A DNA stretch of 64,000 bases from the NCBI RefSeq assembly GCF_002080455.1, contig NZ_CP020555.1, positions 4,793,501 to 4,857,500 of the forward strand. The letters run 5' to 3'. The DNA is from Streptomyces sp. Sge12. Its GTDB lineage: Bacteria > Actinomycetota > Actinomycetes > Streptomycetales > Streptomycetaceae. Made by a program: the position numbers and the translations under genes. Within the stretch, counting starts at the first letter, position 1. Each line of letters opens with the position of its first letter. Below the pieces are notes generated by a model. It worked only from the letters and a program-made list of their open reading frames with translations, did no database searches and was not told where the DNA came from. Positions 1 through 9,305 of the stretch are shown in pieces.

Positions 1-790
1 CGAGGACATGCGCTTCATCCTGGTCGACGCGGCCGACAAGATCCTTCCCGAGGTCGGGCCCAAGCTCGGCACCTGGGGCAAGGAGCACCTCGAGTCCCGC
101 GGCATCGAGATCTACCTCAACACCTCCATGGACTCCTGCGTGGACGGCCACGTGGTGCTGAAGAACGGCCTCGAGGTCGACTCCAACACCATCGTCTGGA
201 CCGCCGGCGTCAAGCCGAACCCGGTGCTGGCCCGCTACGGCCTGCCGCTGGGCCCCCGCGGCCACGTGGACGCCCAGCCGACCCTCCAGGTCACGGGCAC
301 GGACTACATCTGGACCGCCGGCGACAACGCCCAGGTTCCGGACGTCGCGGCCCGCAAGGCCGGCGTCGAGAACGCCTGGTGCCCGCCGAACGCCCAGCAC
401 GCGCTGCGCCAGGCCAAGGTCCTCGGCGACAACGTCATCTCGGGCATGCGGGGCTTCCCGCAGGCCGAGTACTCGCACTCCAACAAGGGTGCGGTGGCGG
501 GCCTCGGCCTCCACAAGGGCGTCGCGATGATCGTGATGGGCAAGACGAAGATCAAGCTCAAGGGCCGGCTGGCCTGGTACATGCACCGTGGCTACCACGG
601 CATGGCCATGCCGACCTGGAACCGCAAGATCCGCGTCTTCGCCGACTGGACCCTCGCCATGTTCCTCAAGCGCGAGGTCGTCTCCCTCGGTGCGCTGGAG
701 ACCCCCCGCGAGGAGTTCTACGAGGCCGCCAAGCCGGCGCCGGCCCCGTCCGCCGCCGCTGCCCCGGCCGCGAAGGCCAAGGCCTCCTGA
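1..790 (+). CDS. ndh: Type II NADH dehydrogenase (NDH-2), C-terminal part, 5' truncated by window
   Basis: About 263 residues are visible; the reading frame is open to the window edge, so the N-terminal FAD-binding half lies outside. The fragment shows the second dinucleotide-fold end of NAD(P)/FAD disulphide-type oxidoreductases: a TIVWTAGVKPNPVL segment followed by DYIWTAGDNAQVPD, the usual FAD-contacting Gly-Asp. NDH-2 moves electrons from NADH to menaquinone at the inner face of the membrane without pumping protons. The tail is Ala/Pro/Lys-rich and probably disordered. A strong hairpin 67 bp downstream ends the unit. A related FAD-dependent oxidoreductase is possible, but NDH-2 fits best. 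Confidence 0.85.
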   Translation, partial: EDMRFILVDAADKILPEVGPKLGTWGKEHLESRGIEIYLNTSMDSCVDGHVVLKNGLEVDSNTIVWTAGVKPNPVLARYGLPLGPRGHVDAQPTLQVTGTDYIWTAGDNAQVPDVAARKAGVENAWCPPNAQHALRQAKVLGDNVISGMRGFPQAEYSHSNKGAVAGLGLHKGVAMIVMGKTKIKLKGRLAWYMHRGYHGMAMPTWNRKIRVFADWTLAMFLKREVVSLGALETPREEFYEAAKPAPAPSAAAAPAAKAKAS

Positions 791-856
791 CCGGTTCCAC
801 CGGCGTTGCCTGAGCTCCACTGCTCCACCGGCTCCACCTGTACGACCTGTACGACC

Positions 857-900
857 CCGAAGGGGCCGCCCGCCATCCGTGGTGCGGGCGGCCCCTTCGG
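857..900 (+). terminator. Hairpin terminator after NADH dehydrogenase
   Basis: Arms of 17 nt (857-873 and 884-900) are perfectly complementary around a 10-nt loop. It lies between the ndh stop and the start of the next gene on the same strand. There is no U-tract, as is common for Streptomyces terminators. Confidence 0.75.
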
Positions 901-958
901 CGTACCCGGGGCCCGGGATGGGTAGACGGAGGGGTCGGAGCTTTTGTGGAGGTGCGCC

Positions 959-2362
959 ATGACCGACGCCGCGCCGCGGCTCGCCGTAGTTGCCGAAAGA
1001 CTCCTGGGTGCCCCGCTGCCGGTACGCGTCCGGGCCTGGGACGGCAGTGAGGCCGGCCCGCCCGACGGCCCCGTGCTCGTCATCCACGACCGCCGCGCCG
1101 TGCGGCGGATGCTGTGGAGGCCCGGCGAGCTGGGGCTGGCCCGCGCCTGGGTGGCGGGCGAACTGACGGTCGAGGGCGATCTGTTCGACCTCCTGGACCG
1201 GGTGGCCGGCCTGCTGTGGGAACGGGGGCAGGAGGTGCCGCCCGTCGGCCCCGAGGTCTCCACGGCCCAGGGCGCGCCCGGGCCGCTCGCCGCCCTCGGG
1301 GGACTCGCCCGCCGCGCCGGGCTGCCCGCACTGTCCGGCCTGCCGGGGGCGAGGTGGCGCGACCCGGCCCTGCGCGCCGCCGCACGCGAGCTGATCGCCC
1401 TGGCCGGACCCCTGCCGCCGCCCGCGCCCCCCGCCGAGGAGGCGGCGTACCGGCGGGGCGGGCAGCGGCACAGCAAGAGCCGCGACCGCCGGGCCGTCAG
1501 CCACCACTACGACGTCGGCAACGACTTCTACGAGCGGGTGCTCGGCCCCTCGATGGTGTACTCCTGCGCCTACTGGAGCCCCGGCTCCACCTTGGAGGAG
1601 GCCCAGCGCGACAAGCTCGACCTGGTCTGCCGCAAACTCGCCCTGCGGCCCGGGGAGCGGCTGCTCGACGTCGGATGCGGCTGGGGCTCCATGGCACTGC
1701 ACGCCGCCCGCGAGTACGGCGTCCGGGTCACCGGGGTCACGCTCTCCCGCGAGCAGGCCGCATACGCCCGCAAACGGGTCGCGGACGAGGGACTGACCGA
1801 GCAGGTGGACATCCGGATCCAGGACTACCGGGACGTCAAGGACGGACCGTACGAGGCCATTTCCTCCATCGGGATGGCCGAACACGTCGGCGCCGACCGC
1901 TACCGGGACTACGCCCGCACCCTGCACACCCTGCTGCGCCCGGGCGGACGGCTGCTGAACCATCAGATCGCCCGCCGGCCGGAGCCGGACGAGGAGGCGT
2001 ACCGGATCGACGAGTTCATCGACGCCTACGTCTTCCCCGACGGCGAGCTCTCCCCGCTCGGCACCACCGTGGGCGAACTGGAACGGGCCGGCTTCGAGGT
2101 CCGCGACGTGGAGGCGCTGCGCGAGCACTACGGGCTGACCCTGCGCGCCTGGGTGGCCCGGCTGGAGGAGCACTGGAGCGAGGCCGTCCGGCTGACCTCG
2201 CCCGGACGGGCCCGGGTTTGGCAGCTGTACATGGCGGCCTGCGCGCTGGGCTTCGAGCGGGGCCGACTGGGCGTCAACCAGGTGTTGGCGGTGCGCACCA
2301 CGGCCGCCGGGGACGCCCGGCTGCCGCTGCGGCTGCGCACCTGGGACGCAGAAACGGTCTAG
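959..2362 (+). CDS. Cyclopropane-fatty-acyl-phospholipid synthase family methyltransferase
   Basis: A 467-residue SAM-dependent methyltransferase. The start at ATG 959 is preferred over the TTG at 944 because GGAGG at 948-952 sits 6 nt upstream. Family signatures are HYDVGNDFYERVLG (substrate-proximal), the SAM-binding LDVGCGWGS loop, and a C-terminal EHYGLTLRAWVARLEEHW stretch typical of CFA synthases. The family transfers a methylene or methyl group from SAM to unsaturated acyl chains of membrane phospholipids. The first ~150 residues form the CFA-type N-terminal extension with an Ala/Pro-rich insert. The gene stands alone between two hairpins, so it is probably monocistronic. The exact product, cyclopropane versus methyl-branched lipid, cannot be told from sequence. 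Confidence 0.85.
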   Translation: MTDAAPRLAVVAERLLGAPLPVRVRAWDGSEAGPPDGPVLVIHDRRAVRRMLWRPGELGLARAWVAGELTVEGDLFDLLDRVAGLLWERGQEVPPVGPEVSTAQGAPGPLAALGGLARRAGLPALSGLPGARWRDPALRAAARELIALAGPLPPPAPPAEEAAYRRGGQRHSKSRDRRAVSHHYDVGNDFYERVLGPSMVYSCAYWSPGSTLEEAQRDKLDLVCRKLALRPGERLLDVGCGWGSMALHAAREYGVRVTGVTLSREQAAYARKRVADEGLTEQVDIRIQDYRDVKDGPYEAISSIGMAEHVGADRYRDYARTLHTLLRPGGRLLNHQIARRPEPDEEAYRIDEFIDAYVFPDGELSPLGTTVGELERAGFEVRDVEALREHYGLTLRAWVARLEEHWSEAVRLTSPGRARVWQLYMAACALGFERGRLGVNQVLAVRTTAAGDARLPLRLRTWDAETV

Positions 2363-2374
2363 CAGGCAGCGGGA

Positions 2375-2416
2375 ACGCGCAGGGCCCCGGGGCGGATGCC
2401 CCGGGGCCCTGCGCGT
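2375..2416. terminator. Bidirectional terminator between convergent genes
   Basis: A perfect 19-bp stem (2375-2393 with 2398-2416) closes a GGAT loop. It lies between the stop of the methyltransferase (plus) and the stop of the ABC permease (minus), and can serve both. Confidence 0.8.
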
Positions 2417-2431
2417 GGTCCTGCGCCGCTG

Positions 2432-4984
2432 CTACTCCGTCTTGATGGCGGTCAGCATGTTCAGGCGGGCGGCGCTGCGGGCCGGCCACATGGCGGCCAG
2501 GACACCGACCACGGCGGCCAGCAGGAGGAAGATGCCGATCCGGTCCCACGGGAGGATCAGTTCGTAGTTCGGCATGGCCTTCGCCATCGTGGTGCCGACG
2601 GCCCAGGCGAGGAAGATGCCGATGGCGATGCCCAGGGTGGCCCCGAAGAGCGAGATCACCACGGCCTCCAGACGGATCATGTTCTTGACCCGGCCCCGGT
2701 CGAGACCGATCGCCCGCAGCATGCCGATCTCCTGGGTCCGCTCGAAGACGGACATCGCCAGGGTGTTGACCACACCGAGCACCGAGATGATCAGCGCCAT
2801 GCCGAGCAGGCCGTACATGACGTTCAGCATGGTGTTGATCATGCCGCCCATCTCGTTGCGCATGTCCTGCTGGGTGGCGACGTTGATGGCCGGGTTCTTG
2901 CCCAGCGCGTCGACGACCTTCTGCTGGCCGGCCTTGGACGCCCCGCCGTCGACGTTGACGTACACCTCGCTGACGGCGCTCTCCTCGCTGTGCTGGGAGA
3001 GGACCTTGTCGTCGAGGACGTACGGGGAGAGCAGGCCCTCCATGTCCTTGTAGACCGCGCCGATCTTGAGGGTGCTCTCCTGGCCGTCCTCGTACTTCAC
3101 CTTGATCGTGGAGCCGGTGTCGAGGTTGGCCTTCTTCGCGGTCTTCTCGGCGACCAGGACCTCGCCCTTGCCGAGGGAGTCCACCGAGCCGCTGACGGTC
3201 TCGATGTTCAGCAGCTGGCCGATGGCGGCCGGGTTGACGCCGGAGGCGGACCGGAAGTCGTCGCCGACCATGAAGTAGCCGGCCGTCTGCGGGGAGACCG
3301 CCTTGATGCCGGGGGTCTTGGCCAGGGTCTCGGTCACCGACTTGTCGAGGTAGCCGATGCCGCCGGCCATGGAGACCTTGTAGTCGGCCTTGAGCTTCTC
3401 GGTGCTCATCCGGTCGACGACCTTGCCGACGGTGATGCCGAGCACCGACAGGGTGGTGACCAGGGTCAGGCCGATCGCCAGGGAGGCGGCGGTGACGGCG
3501 GTGCGGCGCGGGTTGCGGACGGCGTTCTGGGAGGCCAGCTTGCCGGGGACCCCGAAGACCTTCTGCAGCAGCGGGCGGACGGCGCCGATGACCGGCTTGG
3601 AGAGCAGCGGCAGCAGCACGATCATGCCGATGAGCATGAAGAACGCGCCGGCGCCGATGGTCATGCGGCCGTTGTCGCCGCCCGTGGACACGCCGAGCAC
3701 GACCAGGCCGATGCCCAGGACGCTGATGATCGAGCCGATGACGTTGCGCACGACCAGCGACTTCGAGGTGGCCGGCAGGTGGGCACTGCCCATGGCGGCG
3801 ACCGGGGCGATCCGGCCGGTGCGCCAGGCGGGCAGCACCGCCGCGACCGTGGTGACCAGGATGCCGATGACCAGGGCCGCGATGATCGTGCCCGGGGCGA
3901 TGACGAGGTCGCCGCCCGGGAGCTTGGCGCCGAAGGAGCCGAGCACGGAGCGCATGCCGACCGCCAGGCCGATGCCGCCGATCAGGCCGACGACGGCGGA
4001 CACGGCGCCGACGACCAGGGCCTCGGCGAGCACCGAGCGCATGACCTGACCGCGGTTGGCGCCGACGGCGCGCAGCAGGGCCAGCTCCTTGGTGCGCTGG
4101 GTGACCAGCATGGTGAAGGTGTTGTAGATCAGGAAGATGCCGACGAAGAGCGAGATGCCGGCGAAGACGAGCAGCATGGTGCCCATCTGGCCGAGGCCCT
4201 CCTCGATGTCCTTGGCCTGCTTCTTCGCCAGCTCGGCGCCCGTCTTCGCCGTGGTGTGCTTGCTGTCGACGAGCGGCTTGATGTCGGCGAGCAGGGTGTC
4301 GGCGGAGGTGCCGTCCTTGGCCCCGACCGACATCTCCTGGAAGTAGCCGGGCTTGAGGTAGAGCTCCTGGGCGACCTTGGTCTCGAAGAGCACCAGGCTG
4401 CCGCCGGCCTGGACGGCGCCGTCCTCGGTGGTGAAGACACCGGCGAGGGAGTACTCCTTGACCGGGCCGTTGGTGGCGACGCGGACCTTGTCGCCGACCT
4501 TGTACTTGCCCGCGTCCGCGGTCGCCCGGTCGAGGGCGATCTCGTCGGCCTTGGCGGGGCCCGCACCCTGGACGAAGGTGTAGCGCGGGTCCTTGCCGTC
4601 CTTGACGGGCGTGTAGTTGGCACCCTGGTTGGACCAGCCGGAGCCGATCAGCTTGCCGTTCTCGTCGCCGACGCCGGCGAAGCCCGTGACCCGTCCGGAG
4701 ACGGACGCGACGCCCGGGAGCGCCCGGACCTTGTCGAGGGTGGCCTGGCTCAGGCCGGGCTCGCCCTCCCTCTCGCCCTGCTCGTTGCGGCCCTGGCCGT
4801 AGGAGCTGACGGAGACGGCCACGCCCGCGTAGTCCTTGGCGGACTGTCCGGAGAGGGACTTCTTGAGGGTGTCGGTGAAGACGAGGGTGCCGGAGACGAA
4901 GGCGACGCCGAGGGTGACGGCGAGCACCGTCATCAGCAGTCGGGCCTTGTGCGCGAGGACGTTGCGCAGGGCTGTACGGAACAT
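2432..4984 (-). CDS. ABC transporter permease, MacB/FtsX type
   Basis: An 850-residue membrane protein starting MFRTALRNVLAHKARLL, a cytoplasmic basic stretch followed by a first TM segment. It has the duplicated FtsX/MacB layout: TM1, a large extracytoplasmic domain (~45-255), three TM segments with a TQRTKELALLRAVGA motif, then a linker TM pair, a second extracytoplasmic domain (~520-700) and three more TM segments with ERTQEIGMLRAIGL. These ELALLRA/EIGMLRA coupling motifs contact the ATPase. Such exporters transmit mechanical work to periplasmic or external substrates such as peptides, lipoproteins or antibiotics. The gene starts 61 bp after the ATP-binding gene and surely forms its transporter partner. 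The substrate is unknown. Confidence 0.9.
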   Translation of the reverse strand: MFRTALRNVLAHKARLLMTVLAVTLGVAFVSGTLVFTDTLKKSLSGQSAKDYAGVAVSVSSYGQGRNEQGEREGEPGLSQATLDKVRALPGVASVSGRVTGFAGVGDENGKLIGSGWSNQGANYTPVKDGKDPRYTFVQGAGPAKADEIALDRATADAGKYKVGDKVRVATNGPVKEYSLAGVFTTEDGAVQAGGSLVLFETKVAQELYLKPGYFQEMSVGAKDGTSADTLLADIKPLVDSKHTTAKTGAELAKKQAKDIEEGLGQMGTMLLVFAGISLFVGIFLIYNTFTMLVTQRTKELALLRAVGANRGQVMRSVLAEALVVGAVSAVVGLIGGIGLAVGMRSVLGSFGAKLPGGDLVIAPGTIIAALVIGILVTTVAAVLPAWRTGRIAPVAAMGSAHLPATSKSLVVRNVIGSIISVLGIGLVVLGVSTGGDNGRMTIGAGAFFMLIGMIVLLPLLSKPVIGAVRPLLQKVFGVPGKLASQNAVRNPRRTAVTAASLAIGLTLVTTLSVLGITVGKVVDRMSTEKLKADYKVSMAGGIGYLDKSVTETLAKTPGIKAVSPQTAGYFMVGDDFRSASGVNPAAIGQLLNIETVSGSVDSLGKGEVLVAEKTAKKANLDTGSTIKVKYEDGQESTLKIGAVYKDMEGLLSPYVLDDKVLSQHSEESAVSEVYVNVDGGASKAGQQKVVDALGKNPAINVATQQDMRNEMGGMINTMLNVMYGLLGMALIISVLGVVNTLAMSVFERTQEIGMLRAIGLDRGRVKNMIRLEAVVISLFGATLGIAIGIFLAWAVGTTMAKAMPNYELILPWDRIGIFLLLAAVVGVLAAMWPARSAARLNMLTAIKTE

Positions 4985-5045
4985 GGGTTTCGAGTCCTGG
5001 GGCTGGAAGTCTGGAGGAGGGCTGCGGCTGCGGAGGCGGCCCGGG

Positions 5046-5819
<774 letters not shown>

Positions 5820-6217
5820 GGGACGGCTCCTCGGTCTGCGGTGCGGGGACGTTTCCATCCTCGCCGTGTGCATGCCCGTCGCGGATCAGCCGCCGTGCCT
5901 GTTCCGCGGCCCACTGGAGTCTGACGGCGGGCCGGTGCGCCTCCTCCTCTGGTATGACAGAGGGCCTGATCGGCGGGCGGTGGCCCAGGGTGGCGTGGCG
6001 GGTGGCGCGAGGTGGCGCGGGCCATCGAAATCCCGTCATTCCCGTACAGGCGGTGATCGGCGTCCAGAACGGGCCCACCGCGCATTCTCGGGTCTGACGG
6101 ACCCTCAAGCGCCAATAAAATCAGACAACATCGGATAGACGGCCGATCGGCGGGCCGATCGTTCCGGATAGGCTCGGCTCAGCGTTCAAGGCTTTTTTAC
6201 GGGGGCCGCCACGCCTT
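5820..6217. other. Intergenic region upstream of bldA
   Basis: About 400 bp with no convincing gene. It must carry the promoter of the minus-strand ABC operon near its left end and that of bldA at its right end. Within 6140-6180 the string GGCCGATCG occurs twice in near-inverted arrangement, and TAGGCT at 6169-6174 is a possible -10 element about 44 nt before the tRNA. The -35 is not clear. Short open frames here lack ribosome sites. Confidence 0.4.
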
Positions 6218-6299
6218 GCCCGGATGGTGGAATGCAGACACGGCGAGCTTAAACCTCGCTGGCCTTCGGGCCGTGCCGGTTCAAGTCCGGCTCCGGGCA
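6218..6299 (+). tRNA. bldA: tRNA-Leu(UAA), bldA
   Basis: An 82-nt class II tRNA. The acceptor stem pairs 6218-6224 with 6292-6298, with discriminator A at 6299. The anticodon stem GCGAG/CTCGC (6243-6247 with 6255-6259) encloses loop CTTAAAC, giving anticodon TAA at 6250-6252. A variable arm with a TTCG loop and a T-arm with TTCAAGT follow. CCA is not encoded. In Streptomyces this is the tRNA reading the rare UUA codon; loss of bldA blocks aerial growth and many antibiotic pathways while sparing vegetative growth. By eye I found no in-frame TTA in the protein genes of this window. Confidence 0.97.
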
Positions 6300-6444
6300 C
6301 TCCGCAGCTCTGCGGAGTCCCCTCATTTATCTCCAGCGCTTCGCCGTGCCTTCTCCTAAGATCCTCCTCCAGCAGTAGGGTGCTTTCTTTGCGAGCGCAT
6401 TACTCTTGTTGCAAGGCCGCGCTCGGTGGCCACGGAGGAGTGAG

Positions 6445-7293
6445 ATGAGGAGCAGTAACCCGGTCTTCTCGCGACGGGGGTTCAGCCGCGACAACGGTGG
6501 CTACGCGGGCTTTGACGCGCAGCCGCAGCAGGCCGGGACCAACCCGTACGCGACGAACCCGTACGCGACCGACCCGGCCACGGGCATGCCGCAGGCCCCC
6601 GCCCGCGCCAACGTGATGACCATCGACGACGTCGTGAGCCGTACGGCCATGACGCTCGGCACGCTCATCGTGACGGCCGCCCTCTCCTGGGCGCTGCTGC
6701 CGGTCGACCCGGACAACCTCGGCATGTCGTACGGCATCGCCATCGGCGCGGGCCTCATCGCCTTCGTCCTGGTGATCATCCAGTCGTTCAAGAGCAAGCC
6801 CGTCCCGGGCCTGATCCTCGCCTACGCGGCCTTCGAGGGTGTCTTCCTCGGCGTCCTCAGCGCGGCCGTCAGCACCTACATCGGCCCCGGCGTGGTCATG
6901 CAGGCCGTGATGGGCACGATGTGCGTCTTCGCCGCCGTGCTCTTCGCGTACAAGATGCGCTGGATCCGCGTCACCCGCCGCTTCTACGGCTTCGTGATGG
7001 CGGCGACGCTGGGCTTCATCCTGCTCATGCTCGTGAACTCGCTGTTCGCGATCTTCGGCGGCGGTGACGGCCTCGGCTTCCGCAGCGGCGGCCTCGGCCT
7101 CCTGTTCGGCGCCATCGGCGTCATCCTCGGCGCCTGCTTCCTCGCCCTCGACTTCAAGCAGGTCGAGGACGGCATCGCCTACGGTGCCCCGCGCGAGGAG
7201 GCCTGGCTGGGGGCCTTCGCCCTCACCATGACCCTGGTCTGGATCTACGTGGAGATGCTGCGCATCTTCTCGATCCTCTCGGGCGACGACTAG
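6445..7293 (+). CDS. Bax inhibitor-1/YccA family membrane protein
   Basis: A 282-residue protein starting at ATG 6445, four bases after GGAGGAG. The first ~60 residues are cytoplasmic and polar with a repeated NPYAT segment. Then come about seven hydrophobic segments (roughly 70-275), including MGTMCVFAAVLFAYK and the C-terminal ALTMTLVWIYVEMLRIFSIL, the last being a typical BI-1 ending. Bacterial members are pH- or calcium-related membrane proteins of unclear role. It starts 145 bp after bldA on the same strand and ends at a strong hairpin. Family assignment is secure; function is not. Confidence 0.87.
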   Translation: MRSSNPVFSRRGFSRDNGGYAGFDAQPQQAGTNPYATNPYATDPATGMPQAPARANVMTIDDVVSRTAMTLGTLIVTAALSWALLPVDPDNLGMSYGIAIGAGLIAFVLVIIQSFKSKPVPGLILAYAAFEGVFLGVLSAAVSTYIGPGVVMQAVMGTMCVFAAVLFAYKMRWIRVTRRFYGFVMAATLGFILLMLVNSLFAIFGGGDGLGFRSGGLGLLFGAIGVILGACFLALDFKQVEDGIAYGAPREEAWLGAFALTMTLVWIYVEMLRIFSILSGDD

Positions 7294-7333
7294 CAGGACC
7301 CGCGGGCCGGCCGATCGGCCCGCGCACGGCATG

Positions 7334-7372
7334 GGGAAGGCCCCGCGAGCGCACCGCTCGCGGGGCCTTCCC
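7334..7372. terminator. Bidirectional hairpin terminator
   Basis: An 18-bp perfect stem (7334-7351 with 7355-7372) with a 3-nt loop. It sits between the convergent BI-1 gene (ends 7293) and the DUF4287-like gene (ends 7418). Confidence 0.8.
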
Positions 7373-7417
7373 GCATCCCGGGGTGCGGGCACGGGGTCGG
7401 GGAATCGGGGGGAGGGG

Positions 7418-7648
7418 TCAGCCGAACCGGCGTGCGGCTCTGCGCAGGTCGTACTCGTGGATGATCGCCTTGGCCTGGCCGTACGACAGTTCGTGCGCGC
7501 CGCGCAGCCAGCTGACCTTCTCCTCGAACCGGACGAGTGAGGGGCCGTCGTCCACGGTGCGGAGCCAGTCGGAGAGTTCACGACCGGTGGTCTGGGGGAT
7601 TCTGTCGATCATGTTGCGGTGGGTGTGTTCGGAGAACTCTACGGACAT
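7418..7648 (-). CDS. Small DUF4287-like protein
   Basis: A 76-residue soluble protein. The ATG at 7648 follows GGAGG (minus strand) by 5-6 nt. The sequence runs MSVEFSEHTHRNMIDRIPQTTGRELSDWL and continues with a charged helical part ending in YDLRRAARRFG. The MIxRIPxxTGRxLxxWL pattern is that of the DUF4287 domain, common as a single small protein in actinomycetes. It has no signal or TM segment. Function unknown. Confidence 0.75.
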   Translation of the reverse strand: MSVEFSEHTHRNMIDRIPQTTGRELSDWLRTVDDGPSLVRFEEKVSWLRGAHELSYGQAKAIIHEYDLRRAARRFG

Positions 7649-7749
7649 GGGCGCCTCCGGAGGTATCGCCGTGCTGTTCTCTTCACGCCACCGTGCCGGA
7701 GAGTTCGCCCGTTGGCAATGGTGCACGGGCGGCGCGTAGGGTCGGCCGC

Positions 7750-8094
7750 GTGCTTGATACCTCGCCCCTGACCGCCGTCCTGGAACGCTTCGCCGACCGG
7801 CTGCGGGCCGCGCCGCAGAGCCGCCTGCAGCAGGGCACCGCCGCCGCGGCGCTGGAGCTGGCCCGCGAACTCTCCCTACGGGCCCAGCGGATCGAGAGCC
7901 CCGGGCAGGCGCTCAAAGAGGTCCCGGACGCCGGCATCTTCGTGGTCGGCGACCAGGTGGCGGTGACCGGGCTGGACCTCGCCGAGGCGCTGCGCGCCGC
8001 GGCATCGGCCCCGGACGGCGCGAAGGCCCCGTCCGAGTTGCTGGACGAGGCCGTGCGGCTGGTGGAGCAGGCGGAGATCAGAGCGATGCGATGA
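7750..8094 (+). CDS. Conserved actinobacterial hypothetical protein
   Basis: A 114-residue protein from GTG 7750 (VLDTSPLTAVLERFADRL). It looks alpha-helical at both ends with a short beta section (IFVVGDQVAVTGLDL), soluble, without Cys or obvious catalytic motif. No clear Shine-Dalgarno precedes the GTG, so translation may start near the transcript end. Codon use is normal for the window (G/C at third positions), which supports it being real. Its 3' end overlaps the convergent next gene by 17 bp. I do not recognise a family with a known function. Confidence 0.65.
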   Translation: MLDTSPLTAVLERFADRLRAAPQSRLQQGTAAAALELARELSLRAQRIESPGQALKEVPDAGIFVVGDQVAVTGLDLAEALRAAASAPDGAKAPSELLDEAVRLVEQAEIRAMR

Positions 8095-8902
8095 CGCGGT
8101 CCGCGAGGATGTAGACGTTGCTGTCGGGGTCCTCGGCGTCGCCGCAGGAGAACGTCAGCGCGTAGGCGCCGGAAATGCCCGAGCCGCCCAGCAGGACCGG
8201 CGCGGTGCCCGAACGCAGCGCCTCGGCGAGGCGCTCCGCGGTCTCCCGGTGGCCGGGGGTCATGCAGAGCGTCGTGCCGTCGGTGAAGACGTACACGTCG
8301 AGCGTGCCCAGCGGGCCCGGGCGGACGTCCGCGAGGGCCGTACGGGCCTCCGCGAGCTCCTCCAGGCGGTTCACGGTGCGCTCGTGGTCGGCGCCGGGGT
8401 GCGAGGCCTGGACGGGGACGAAGTCGGGGTGCGAGGGGTGGCGCCGGCGCGCGGCGGCCAGCTCGGCCGAATCCTCGGGGTACCCGGGAAGCTCGTCGAG
8501 GACGTCCTCGCCGACGACGGGCTCCAGCCCCACCAGGTCGGCCTGCCGGGGCAGGAAGACCGGGCTGTCCTCGCCGAGGCCGGACAGGCCGCCCAGCAGC
8601 GAGGGGGCGTCGGCGGCGTCGCGGGCCTCCTGCGCGGCCCAGAAGGCCCGCGCCTCGGCCAGCTCGCGCTCGCGCTCCTCGGCGAGGGCTTCGGCCACGG
8701 CGGCTCGTATCTCCGCGGCGGGGGACTCCACGGCGCTGCGGGCGTGCGGGACGGTCGTACCGCGGACGTGGGCCGGCACCGCCAGCTCGGTACGCAGGGC
8801 GGTGACCTGCTTGCGCAGACCGTGGACGGCGTGCAGCGCAGCAGCGCCCACGGCCGTGGCAGCGGCCGTGGTCAGCAACAGGGCAAGAGACATGGCGCTC
8901 AC
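8078..8902 (-). CDS. Conserved membrane-anchored hypothetical protein
   Basis: A 274-residue protein. Residues ~5-26 form one hydrophobic segment, followed by a helical charged stretch (EIRAAVAEALAEERERELAEARAF, ~63-95), an acidic linker and a globular C-terminal half with LDVYVFTDGTTLCMTPGHRETAERLAEALRSG. This suggests an N-terminal anchor with a large domain; side of the membrane is unclear. The tail ends DSNVYILADRVIASL. No enzymatic motif is visible. It overlaps the convergent gene on the plus strand at its 3' end. It is likely conserved in streptomycetes, but its role is unknown. Confidence 0.7.
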   Translation of the reverse strand: MSAMSLALLLTTAAATAVGAAALHAVHGLRKQVTALRTELAVPAHVRGTTVPHARSAVESPAAEIRAAVAEALAEERERELAEARAFWAAQEARDAADAPSLLGGLSGLGEDSPVFLPRQADLVGLEPVVGEDVLDELPGYPEDSAELAAARRRHPSHPDFVPVQASHPGADHERTVNRLEELAEARTALADVRPGPLGTLDVYVFTDGTTLCMTPGHRETAERLAEALRSGTAPVLLGGSGISGAYALTFSCGDAEDPDSNVYILADRVIASL

Positions 8903-9289
8903 TGACTAACTCCTGAGGTGATTCGATCCCCCGACTTCCTACATCAGAGTGTCCCGACCTGGGAATGGCGTGCAGTGCATTACGTCACGAAATGGACAGG
9001 GCTTTCGTCACACAGGCAGCATCTGTACCTGCCGTGACCTGCGTAAACACCGATCCCCCAGGAGATAGGTCACATCCTGGGGGAAATTTGGTCACAGGTC
9101 GGCCGCGAGGGGGTTGGACCGGGTGCCGAGACGCCGCAAGGGATCCGGCCGGATCCCTTGCGGCGTCTGGGGTAAATCTTGATCCAATCAGCTCAGGCGC
9201 TCGTTCCTGCGGTCGCGCTGATCTTCGCCACCGCTGCGGGCAGGTGCCGTCCCTCGTACCTCGGGGCGACCCCTACCCTCCGCTACGGC
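8903..9289. other. Gene-free interval between two minus-strand genes
   Basis: No convincing gene; the open frame at 8965-9309 lacks a ribosome site and coding bias. It holds a 9-bp stem (9055-9063 with 9075-9083) within a GGTCACA-containing stretch, a perfect 40-bp palindrome (9129-9168), and a 16-bp duplicate of the thiolase 3' end (9188-9203). The left part should carry the promoter of the gene starting at 8902. Confidence 0.5.
9129..9168. terminator. Perfect 40-bp palindrome, probable terminator
   Basis: The two 20-nt halves (9129-9148 and 9149-9168) are exact reverse complements with no loop bases, and contain two GGATCC/GGATCC-type GATCC cores. It lies 121 bp beyond the thiolase stop on the minus strand, so it may end that transcript. 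Confidence 0.6.
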
Positions 9290-9305
9290 TCAGCTCAGGC
9301 GCTCG
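9188..9305. repeat. 16-bp direct repeat of the thiolase gene end
   Basis: TCAGCTCAGGCGCTCG occurs at 9188-9203 and again at 9290-9305. The second copy is the last 16 bp of the thiolase gene including its stop codon. The copies are 102 bp apart. Confidence 0.7.
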
